DNA of 35,436 nt from Candidatus Woesearchaeota archaeon (lineage in GTDB: Archaea; Nanobdellota; Nanobdellia; Woesearchaeales; GCA-2687795): the NCBI GenBank assembly GCA_030753365.1, contig JASMCJ010000058.1, positions 1 through 35,436 of the forward strand. The letters run 5' to 3'. Both the position numbers and the translations under genes were made by a program. The notes under the pieces were generated by a model. That model saw only the letters and a program-made list of their open reading frames with translations. It was not told the DNA's origin and did not search any database. Of the stretch, positions 26,755-35,436 are shown in pieces. Within the stretch, counting starts at the first letter, position 1. Each line of letters begins with the position of its first letter.

Positions 26755-27960
26755 ATGAAGACAACTAAATACTTTTTAGGTTTGCTATTGTTATTAATCA
26801 TACCATTAGCTTTAGCAACGCCTTCATTTCCATATGATGTCTTTCCATATGTAATAGGTGGAGAAGTAACCATCAACGGGGAGCTTGCCCCAGACAATGT
26901 TGACATTGACGCTTACATCAATGGAGAAAAGTATGCAAGTGACCTAACTGAAGATGGACATTATCGACTCTCCATCCCGGGAGACGATCCTGACACACAT
27001 GGAAAAGAAGGTGGAACAGCTGGTGAAATTGTAACAATAAAAATAAACGGGGAAACAGCCTCACAAACCTCAACATGGCGGGAAGGTTTGATGATAGTAG
27101 TTGACATAACCTTAGAAACTGACAATCCACCTCAACCGCCTCCACCACCGCCTCCGCAACCTGAAAATCATGCTCCTAGCTTGGACTACATACAGGACAT
27201 ACCAGCAACAGAAGGAGACCTTATAACAATCGACCCCTCAGCTTCAGACCAGGATGATGACATACTAAGCTTCAGCTTCACACCACCTTTGGACGACAAT
27301 GGCGAATGGCAAACCGAAGACGATGACGCAGGCACTTACACAGTAACAGTCACAGTATCCGATGGGGAATTAACAGACACACAGGACGTAGAAATAACAG
27401 TTGAACAATTACAGGATAATCCACCAGACGCTCCACCAACCACTCCACCAACCACTCCACCAACTACTCCACCAACTACTCCACCTGACCATTCTCCTAA
27501 CCCTACTCTTGTCACTATCTACAACGACCTTTCAAACCCTGGCTACTCTGAAGAAATTTACAATAGTGAAAGTCAAACTAGCACAACAAATTATGCAAAT
27601 CCAGAACCAACAGAAAAGAGAGAAAAAAACAAAGAGAAAAGCAAGCCATTAGAACTTGGAACAATAAGGCAGTCTGGCTCAATAACAGATTCAGCTGCTG
27701 GAGAAGACTTTGGTTTTGGCATCAGCCTCAAGAACACTAACACTAAAAAAATAAAAAACATCAAAGTTTCAGTAACAGTTCCTGAGCTTGGGCTCTCCTC
27801 AGAAATAGGACCTTTCAATCTAAAAAGAGGTGAAAGTTTATATAAAACAATTCAATTACCAATACCAGAAGACACAGACTATGGGGAGTACTTTGCAAAA
27901 GTCACAATCAAAAACAACAATCATAAAACAGTCAAATTCAGAAGATTTTATATCGAGTAA
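26755..27960 (+). CDS. Secreted Pro/Thr-rich surface protein
   Basis: Signal peptide YFLGLLLLLIIPLALATP; dystroglycan/cadherin-like Ig segment; PPTTPPTTPPTTPPTTPP linker; C-terminal beta-rich domain. Confidence 0.8.
   Translation: MKTTKYFLGLLLLLIIPLALATPSFPYDVFPYVIGGEVTINGELAPDNVDIDAYINGEKYASDLTEDGHYRLSIPGDDPDTHGKEGGTAGEIVTIKINGETASQTSTWREGLMIVVDITLETDNPPQPPPPPPPQPENHAPSLDYIQDIPATEGDLITIDPSASDQDDDILSFSFTPPLDDNGEWQTEDDDAGTYTVTVTVSDGELTDTQDVEITVEQLQDNPPDAPPTTPPTTPPTTPPTTPPDHSPNPTLVTIYNDLSNPGYSEEIYNSESQTSTTNYANPEPTEKREKNKEKSKPLELGTIRQSGSITDSAAGEDFGFGISLKNTNTKKIKNIKVSVTVPELGLSSEIGPFNLKRGESLYKTIQLPIPEDTDYGEYFAKVTIKNNNHKTVKFRRFYIE
27433..27487 (+). repeat. Short tandem repeat encoding (PPTT)n
   Basis: CCACCAACCACT / CCACCAACTACT 12-bp units in tandem. 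Confidence 0.8.
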
Positions 27961-27985
27961 TCAAACAATACAAAGGTGATAAAAA

Positions 27986-29302
27986 ATGAAAAGTCTAAAA
28001 GATATAGGTCAAATTATTAAGCACACAGGTCAAATTATAAAACATTCTGCAAAATATTTAATCTTAACAGCTGCTTTTTCCGCAGTCGTATTAGCATGCC
28101 AAGATATCTATCCTCCCGTCACAAAATTTGATGCAGACCCTACATCTGGTGTTGTGCCTTTAATCGTCAATTTTGATGGAGGAAATTCTTATGATGTAGC
28201 TAGTCCTACAGGTATGGGAGGTGTTATAACAGACTCCAGATGGGATTATACTTATAATCCAGGCGAAGGTCCACAAACCGATGGTACAGGACTTACTGGT
28301 CGACATACATATCCTGATATTGGTACTTTCACAGCAAGACTGACTAACCGAGATGCTGCAGGCAACCCAAGTTTTGCTGATGTAATTATCCATGTATTAG
28401 CAGAACCTGACGAAATTCCACCTTATGTATTAGAATCTACTATTGGGTTAGAACCGAATGACCCTGATCAGCACCGGAATGATCTTGAAGCATTAGTAAC
28501 ACCTAATGAAAATGTAAAAGAAGGCAAGCTTTACGTTGATGGTGTGCTAAGAGATACTTTTACATCAAACGAAGGCTCAACAGAAGTAACCCTTGATTAT
28601 AGTAATCTAGGTCTTGGCAGCCATGACATCGCTGTCATATTAACAGACATGTCTAATAATGAATCAGAACTTTACTCCCTTGGCAGTATTACCATCGGAG
28701 AAGCGCCTGACCTGGAAGCTCCTGTTGCAAGAATAACTATAGACCGGAACGAGCTTTATCTGCCTGGCACAGTCAATCCCAGTGCAGTTACTTCAACAGA
28801 TAATCGAGGAATAGTCACATATGAATGGGACCTTAACAACGATGGCACAACAGATGCCACTGGAGTCACAGCATCAAAAGCGTATACTGACTCAGACGCA
28901 GGCTACCATACCATTAAACTAACCGTAACAGATGCAGCAGGGCGTACAGATTCAGCCACTCTGGAAATAATAGCAGCAAAGGATATACCTCCTCCATTGC
29001 CTTATACGCCATATGGTGCAGTACAAGGTGCAAATGTGAACGAAGGCGACCTTGTTGAATACTTTGTAGGCGGGAGAAGATATGCTTCATCTAATGTCCA
29101 AACTGAAACTCTTGATGACGTTAGCCAGCTAGTATACTTTAAACACATTAGCGCAGATGACCCAAATACAGCCATCATGGAAGGCGTGGCACATGCAGGC
29201 GGACAACCAGTTACCATAAGAATTAATGGCACAGACTATTCTCCTGTTATAGGCAGTTCTCCTCTATGGTCAACTGGTGTAACTGAAAGAAAGGACATGT
29301 AG
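27986..29302 (+). CDS. PKD-domain lipoprotein-like surface protein
   Basis: AAFSAVVLAC lipobox-like; two PKD-like domains (FDADPTSGVVPLIVNFDGGNS...; YEWDLNNDGTTDATG...); C-terminal domain shared with the 26755 product. Confidence 0.8.
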   Translation: MKSLKDIGQIIKHTGQIIKHSAKYLILTAAFSAVVLACQDIYPPVTKFDADPTSGVVPLIVNFDGGNSYDVASPTGMGGVITDSRWDYTYNPGEGPQTDGTGLTGRHTYPDIGTFTARLTNRDAAGNPSFADVIIHVLAEPDEIPPYVLESTIGLEPNDPDQHRNDLEALVTPNENVKEGKLYVDGVLRDTFTSNEGSTEVTLDYSNLGLGSHDIAVILTDMSNNESELYSLGSITIGEAPDLEAPVARITIDRNELYLPGTVNPSAVTSTDNRGIVTYEWDLNNDGTTDATGVTASKAYTDSDAGYHTIKLTVTDAAGRTDSATLEIIAAKDIPPPLPYTPYGAVQGANVNEGDLVEYFVGGRRYASSNVQTETLDDVSQLVYFKHISADDPNTAIMEGVAHAGGQPVTIRINGTDYSPVIGSSPLWSTGVTERKDM

Positions 29303-29418
29303 CCTGCGCTTTAAAACAGGATTAGTTAGCAAACATTTTTCTTTTTCTCTCTCTTTATAAATAAAAGTCTAAATCTTTATATAATGCAAAGCATTCTCAT
29401 TCTCTATGGGGGTTTGAT

Positions 29419-29565
29419 ATGATAAAAGTATTAGAATATACTTTATTACTAACAACACACAACATTTATTCTTCCACTTTAAAAACAGGGCCCTCTAACG
29501 ATTCTCAAGCAATTATTGATTCTAATAATTTTTTTAATAGAGAATTAAAAAAACATGAAACCTAA
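29419..29565 (+). CDS. Small ORF, 48 aa, overlapping the start of the RHS gene
   Basis: GGGGG 7 nt before ATG; stop overlaps ATG at 29555 by 11 nt. Confidence 0.35.
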   Translation: MIKVLEYTLLLTTHNIYSSTLKTGPSNDSQAIIDSNNFFNRELKKHET

Positions 29566-30499
29566 CTTATCAAAACTCTTTGCAATCCTTGTAACATTCT
29601 TAATCAGTTTAACCCCTATCTGCTCTGCAAGCCAATCATACAATCTTCAATATGATCTTAATGGAAATTTAATTCAGGACAAAGATAACTTTTATGAATA
29701 TAACAGTCTAAATCAGTTAACCAGAATAAGACAAAATAATGAAAATGGCAGAATTCTTGAAGAATACGATTATGATAATAACGGAGACAGAATAAAAAAG
29801 GTCAGCTATCATGAAGACCTCTCTAACACAATAACATATTATATAAATAAAAACTTCATAAGGGTCATAAACAATTCAGGAACTTACGACTTTATATACT
29901 ATTATAATGATGGCCAGCTAATAGCCAAGCAAAACCCTGACAATTCTAAATCCTATTACCACCCAGACCATTTAGGAAGCAACAATATCATAACCGATGA
30001 AGCTGGAAACAAAATAGAAGAAACCACTTACTTACCCTTTGGAGACATTCTTGAAGGAGGCAACGACAGGTTCACATACACCGGAAAAGAAAAAGACTCC
30101 ACTGGCTTAATGTATTATGGTGCAAGATACTATTCTCCATTCTTAAGAAGATTCACCCAACCAGACACATTAATCCAGGACATCTATGACCCTCAATCAT
30201 TAAACAGATATGCCTATGCAAGAAACAATCCTTTAGTATACAAAGATGATAGCGGTCATTTCTGGCATATAGCATTAGGCATGGCAATTGGTGGTGTAAT
30301 AGGAGGAGGAGCTAATCTAATAGGCCAGGTATTAAATGGTGCTTCATTATTTGATGGTTCTGTTAACTGGGGTTCTGTTGGTATAAGCGCTGTTGCAGGT
30401 TCAGTTTTTGGAGGAGTAGCCACTGCAACATTTGGCTTAGGAATAGCAGCTGCAGGTACAGGATATGGAGGATATGCTTTAGGAGGTGCAATTTCATGA
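29555..30499 (+). CDS. Secreted RHS-core protein, frame continues after one in-frame TGA
   Basis: Signal peptide LFAILVTFLISLTPICSA; RHS core YYHPDHLGSNNIITDEAGN...YTGKEKDSTGLMYYGARYYSPFLRRFTQPDTLIQDIYDPQSLNRYAYARNNPLVYKDDSGH; Gly-rich pre-toxin region. Confidence 0.85.
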   Translation: MKPNLSKLFAILVTFLISLTPICSASQSYNLQYDLNGNLIQDKDNFYEYNSLNQLTRIRQNNENGRILEEYDYDNNGDRIKKVSYHEDLSNTITYYINKNFIRVINNSGTYDFIYYYNDGQLIAKQNPDNSKSYYHPDHLGSNNIITDEAGNKIEETTYLPFGDILEGGNDRFTYTGKEKDSTGLMYYGARYYSPFLRRFTQPDTLIQDIYDPQSLNRYAYARNNPLVYKDDSGHFWHIALGMAIGGVIGGGANLIGQVLNGASLFDGSVNWGSVGISAVAGSVFGGVATATFGLGIAAAGTGYGGYALGGAIS

Positions 30500-31009
30500 T
30501 TAACTGGAGGAAGAGCCTCGCAATTAACTTCTAACTTAATAACCAAAGACAACTCTTGGAATGATGACCTTCTCAATGTAAAAGATATTACCATAGAAAC
30601 AGGCGGCGGTGCTATATTCGGTATGGCTGGGAAAGCTGTAGGTTCGGTTTTCGGCAAAGGAAAAGTCTCTTCTAAACCAAATCTTAAATCTGGAAAAGTT
30701 CAGGAATTTCCCATCAAAGATTTGTATGGTACGCATCAGTTAAGTAAAAAATACGTTTTAGCACCTGAGAAAATAAAGTTAGGTAAGAGTAAAGGACCTA
30801 TAGAAATTTTTAATTATGAAGGAAAATTAATAATTAATGATGGAATGGGGAGAACAGCAAGATCAAAATTAGTGTATGGGAAAGATACTGTATCAGGTAG
30901 GATTAGTAACCCTTCTCCTGGAGATATTGGTGGGTGGGAATATGCTAGATATCTTAATCAAAGAAGTAATCAAGAGAATATGATTGAATTAATTGGAAAC
31001 ATGAAATAA
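30500..31009 (+). CDS. Toxin-like C-terminal region in the same frame as the RHS core (ATG-initiated ORF at 30623)
   Basis: 29555 and 30623 are in the same frame and no other stop intervenes; KDLYGTHQLSK...GPIEIFNYEGKLIINDGMGRTARSKL resembles a ParB/sulfiredoxin-like fold region. Confidence 0.55.
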   Translation, partial: LTGGRASQLTSNLITKDNSWNDDLLNVKDITIETGGGAIFGMAGKAVGSVFGKGKVSSKPNLKSGKVQEFPIKDLYGTHQLSKKYVLAPEKIKLGKSKGPIEIFNYEGKLIINDGMGRTARSKLVYGKDTVSGRISNPSPGDIGGWEYARYLNQRSNQENMIELIGNMK

Positions 31010-31011
31010 AA

Positions 31012-31743
31012 ATGATATTGAAAAATAGAAACCAAAACTTTAGTAAACTAATAACTCAGTTTAATAGAGAATATATCAAAGATACTCCTTGGCCCAATGG
31101 CACCTTTAATAAGCTAATTAAAGGAGGGTACAAGAACGAGATAGAAGAATTATTAACAAGAGATATAGACTACAACTTATTTAAATTTCTTTTAAATGTT
31201 TATATTAGATATGAGAATATTGATTTAGAGCTTATTAAAAAATTATTTAAGAATAACTTTAATAATATAAATAATCTAAATGCCATTGTAAGTATTGTTC
31301 TACATATTAATAGAGGTGATTTTGGGGATATGCTTCAAAAAGCTCTTGATAAATATTATAATGAATTTTTAAAATCAAATCTTAAGATTATCAACACCAA
31401 AGGGGGAGTCTCTTTCTTAGCAATAATTATTCTTGCATTAGGGAATTATAATCAAACAAGCTGTATTCCAAAACTGAAAGAAATAGCCAAAACTCAAAAA
31501 ATAAACGAACCCAGTCTGGCAATGGCTGCAGAACATTCACTTGAAAGATTAGGACTAATCAAAAAAGTTGAGTCCCCCAAAAATATGGAAAAACAAGATT
31601 GGAAAAAAATAAAACAGTGTTTTGAGTGTAAAAGTAAAAACATTTTCTTAGATAAAAAAAGAAAAGAACTAGTCTGCCAAAAATGCGGCTTAGTTCAAAC
31701 AGGTAAGGAGGATTATCTCAAAGCAAAAAGTATGGGTCAATAA
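31012..31743 (+). CDS. Candidate immunity protein: helical-repeat-like with C-terminal zinc ribbon
   Basis: Starts 2 nt after the toxin-region stop; leucine/isoleucine-rich helical sequence; CFECKSKNIFLDKKRKELVCQKCGLVQTG zinc ribbon. Confidence 0.55.
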   Translation: MILKNRNQNFSKLITQFNREYIKDTPWPNGTFNKLIKGGYKNEIEELLTRDIDYNLFKFLLNVYIRYENIDLELIKKLFKNNFNNINNLNAIVSIVLHINRGDFGDMLQKALDKYYNEFLKSNLKIINTKGGVSFLAIIILALGNYNQTSCIPKLKEIAKTQKINEPSLAMAAEHSLERLGLIKKVESPKNMEKQDWKKIKQCFECKSKNIFLDKKRKELVCQKCGLVQTGKEDYLKAKSMGQ

Positions 31744-31783
31744 CCACCCCAAGCAGTACCTTCTAAAGGAAATCAAAAACAGT

Positions 31784-34663
31784 TTGGGAGGAATAACAAC
31801 CCTTGACTATAAAAAAATAGCATCATTAGACAACACTGGAAATGATAATATAAATGATTTAGGATTTAATGGTTGGGTAGTTAACACTATAGAAAATAAC
31901 AATAACATTTTTGGAACTCAAAACACCATCTCAACTCATAATATTAGTTATGAAAATGGAATGTTTGATCCAGATGAAAGGCAATTTGCAGGGTTTGCTT
32001 ATGTTGAAGAAACAAGAAACCAAAAAACCAAAATAAGACATAATTTCTTCCAAGATAAAGGAAAAAGGGGCTTGGAATATGAAACAGAAATCTTGAATAC
32101 TAGCAATAATCTTTTCAAAAAAATTCAAAATGAATTCACATCCACTTATGATGATGAATATTATGTCAACACTTTACTCTGGACAATTAACTCCTTATAT
32201 GATGAATCAGTTGAAACTCCTTCACAAACTAAAATCCAATTTGGCTATGATAACTATGGAAACATAATAAGCACATCTTATCTAGGAGACACTTCAAAAA
32301 CAGGAGACGAAAAATATCTCTACAATGAATATCTTTACAACACTGACAACTGGATTATCGACCTGCCAAAACATACCTATCTATTAGAATCTGACGATTC
32401 AACCAAAGTAAGTGAAACTTGGTATAGCTATGACAGCAATGGGTACAACGAGAACCCAACAAGGGGCGACATAACTTCTATAGAATACTGGCTTGACATA
32501 GGAACAAACCCAGTTGAAACATACCACTATGACACCTACGGAAACGTTTTAACCTACACTAATCCTCTAAGCCATTCCACTCACTACACATATGGCTCAA
32601 ACAACACATTCATCATAAGAGAAACAAACGCAATAGGTCATGAAACAAATTATGAATATGACAAAGGAACAGGTAACATTCTATCAGAAACAGACCCAAA
32701 CGGTATCAGAATAGAATATCACTATGATGTATTTGGAAGAAAAGTTAAAGAAATTCTTCCTTATGATTCTATAGACTATCCTTCTATTCAGATAGAATAT
32801 AATTTAGACGGTACTGCTCCCGAAGAAATAAAAGTAATGAACAGAGAACAATCTGGTACAACCAACACATTTGATACTTACTTTTATTATGACGGATTTT
32901 GGAGATTGATTCAAAAAAAGAGTGAATCAGAACAGCAGGAATTAATAACATCTGATATCTACTATGATAAAACTGGAAAAATAAAGCAAGAAAGCAATCC
33001 TTACTATTCCAGCACAGGGTATACCATCCCCAATGAAAACATAAACTCTATAACTTATACTTATGACCCTCTCGGAAGAATAACACACACAAACTATCCT
33101 GATGGTTCTGCTGAAAACATTATTTATAATAACTGGGAAACCTTGATTTATGACAGGAATGGCAACATCAAAGAATACGAACATGATGCATACGACAGAA
33201 CAACCAAGGTAAAAGAACATAATAATAATGAAATATACACAACATCATACTTCTACGATGATAATGATAACCTTATCAAAATATTAGACAACCAAGATAA
33301 TTTTATCCAGTATGAATATGACAGCCTTAGCAGAAAAATAGGATTAGACGACATGGATTTAGGTATATGGTCTTATATTTACGATACTATTGGAAACTTA
33401 ATAACACAAACAGATAACAAAGGCAATATAATACATTTAACATATGATCAATTAAACAGGATTACACATAAAGAATTCAGTGAAGGAGACATTACATATA
33501 CTTATGATGTTAACACTCTGGGAACCCTCACCTCAATCCAAACACCTACTCTCCTAAGAAATTTCTGGTATGATAATAAATTCAGAAAAATAAGAGAAGA
33601 AAAGGTCATTGATGGAACATCTTTTGACACACTGTATAGTTATGATTCAATGGACAGGTTAATATCCAAAACTCTTCCCAATGAAGAAATTATAAACTAT
33701 GAATACAATGACCAATCCCTTCTTGAATCTATCCCTTCAATCATAAACAACATTGATTATAATGAAATGTCTCAAACATCAACTAGAAACTATGCTAACA
33801 ATCTTGATACTCAATTTGAATATGAGCCTTACAATTATAGGTTGCATGAAATAAGCACAGAAAATATTCAGGAACTTGAATATTCTTATGATAACATAGG
33901 GAACGTTTTACAAACAAATGACATTATGAACAATAAAATAAGTGAATTTGAATATGATGATTTACACAGGTTAACACATGCTCAACGCCCTTCAGATTTT
34001 GACATTCATTATATATATGATAGTATAGGAAACCTCTTGGACATATCTTCAGAAAGACTTAATGCTACATTCTACTATAATAATGGACTTGCGCACACTC
34101 CAATTATGATAAATGATAAGAGCGTACCTCTTCTCACCATCCCTTTGGAAAAAGAATGGAATCTTATATCCATACCATTGGTTTTAGAAGAAAACACTTT
34201 CCCAAAAACTCTTTTATCATTAACTGGCAAATACACCACCATCTTTGCATACAACTCATCAGAAAATACCTGGGACAGCTATTACACAAACCAACCTTCT
34301 TTCCTAAACTCAATAGACTCAATAACTCCAGAGAAAGGCTACTGGATAGAAATGATTGAAAACGCCACACTAACCATCCCAGGAGACCTTCCAACATCAA
34401 CCGTCTACAACCTTTACAACGGCTGGAACCTAATCAGTTATCCTTCACTAACAGAGCAGCCAATCGCCTCAACCTTAGCCAACGTAAACGAAACCTTCAC
34501 AACTATCTTCACATTCAACAACAATGTTTGGGAAAGCTACTCTCCAAACAAACCATCCTTCCTCAACACACTGCAAACCATGAAACCAGGCTATGGCTAC
34601 TGGATAAAAGCAAATCAAAATGTAACTTGGCAATTCAACGGCACGCATTACAACATAAACTAA
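31784..34663 (+). CDS. RHS/YD-repeat body protein without signal peptide, ending in WNLIS(I/Y)P repeats (start uncertain, possibly 5'-truncated)
   Basis: Many YD repeats (YDxxGNxxxxxxxxxGxxxxYxYD); TTG start only; homologous-looking frame extends upstream to ~31730, overlapping the preceding gene. Confidence 0.75.
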   Translation: MGGITTLDYKKIASLDNTGNDNINDLGFNGWVVNTIENNNNIFGTQNTISTHNISYENGMFDPDERQFAGFAYVEETRNQKTKIRHNFFQDKGKRGLEYETEILNTSNNLFKKIQNEFTSTYDDEYYVNTLLWTINSLYDESVETPSQTKIQFGYDNYGNIISTSYLGDTSKTGDEKYLYNEYLYNTDNWIIDLPKHTYLLESDDSTKVSETWYSYDSNGYNENPTRGDITSIEYWLDIGTNPVETYHYDTYGNVLTYTNPLSHSTHYTYGSNNTFIIRETNAIGHETNYEYDKGTGNILSETDPNGIRIEYHYDVFGRKVKEILPYDSIDYPSIQIEYNLDGTAPEEIKVMNREQSGTTNTFDTYFYYDGFWRLIQKKSESEQQELITSDIYYDKTGKIKQESNPYYSSTGYTIPNENINSITYTYDPLGRITHTNYPDGSAENIIYNNWETLIYDRNGNIKEYEHDAYDRTTKVKEHNNNEIYTTSYFYDDNDNLIKILDNQDNFIQYEYDSLSRKIGLDDMDLGIWSYIYDTIGNLITQTDNKGNIIHLTYDQLNRITHKEFSEGDITYTYDVNTLGTLTSIQTPTLLRNFWYDNKFRKIREEKVIDGTSFDTLYSYDSMDRLISKTLPNEEIINYEYNDQSLLESIPSIINNIDYNEMSQTSTRNYANNLDTQFEYEPYNYRLHEISTENIQELEYSYDNIGNVLQTNDIMNNKISEFEYDDLHRLTHAQRPSDFDIHYIYDSIGNLLDISSERLNATFYYNNGLAHTPIMINDKSVPLLTIPLEKEWNLISIPLVLEENTFPKTLLSLTGKYTTIFAYNSSENTWDSYYTNQPSFLNSIDSITPEKGYWIEMIENATLTIPGDLPTSTVYNLYNGWNLISYPSLTEQPIASTLANVNETFTTIFTFNNNVWESYSPNKPSFLNTLQTMKPGYGYWIKANQNVTWQFNGTHYNIN

Positions 34664-34701
34664 TTTTTAACAAAATATATAAACAAGTAAACTCCAATTA
34701 A

Positions 34702-35436
<735 letters not shown>

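Noticed and set aside
27401-27652. 83-aa ORF HQPLHQPLHQLLHQLLHL in an alternative frame
   Set aside because: Out-of-frame reading of the (PPTT)n tandem repeat inside the 26755 gene.

Overview
The window is 35.4 kb of AT-rich archaeal DNA, probably from a DPANN-type lineage. This rests on archaeal histone, NAC, Sec61-beta, NreA, class III signal-peptide pilin-like proteins and intron-bearing tRNAs; the lineage is inference. Positions 1-15.8 kb are mostly housekeeping: a DUF362/ferredoxin protein, tRNA-Trp, a transglutaminase-like protein, Sec61-beta, NAC, tRNA-Val, a metallophosphoesterase, a cis-prenyltransferase, two pilin-like genes, a histone, GatC, QueH, a TrmB-type regulator, a PPC/DUF296 protein, GatA, TrmI and NreA. 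Positions 15.9-34.7 kb form a secreted/surface-protein island containing a lipoprotein-like ORF, a ~10 kb multidomain protein gene, two surface proteins, and a split RHS toxin-like locus with a candidate immunity gene. A type I GAPDH gene follows and runs off the window edge. The strongest observations are: (a) both tRNA genes carry two introns each, including related introns at the same non-canonical T-loop site, with bulge-helix-bulge folds that can be drawn by hand; (b) the giant protein has four copies of a host repeat, each with a different domain inserted at the same slot; (c) the giant gene appears to start at an AUA codon; (d) the RHS core-toxin frame is interrupted by one in-frame TGA, is followed by a possible immunity gene, and then by a displaced RHS body lacking its N-terminus; (e) two unannotated paralogous ~40-aa ORFs sit downstream of a dense ACTGGTC operator-like cluster. 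All family assignments come from reading motifs by eye; no searches were run.
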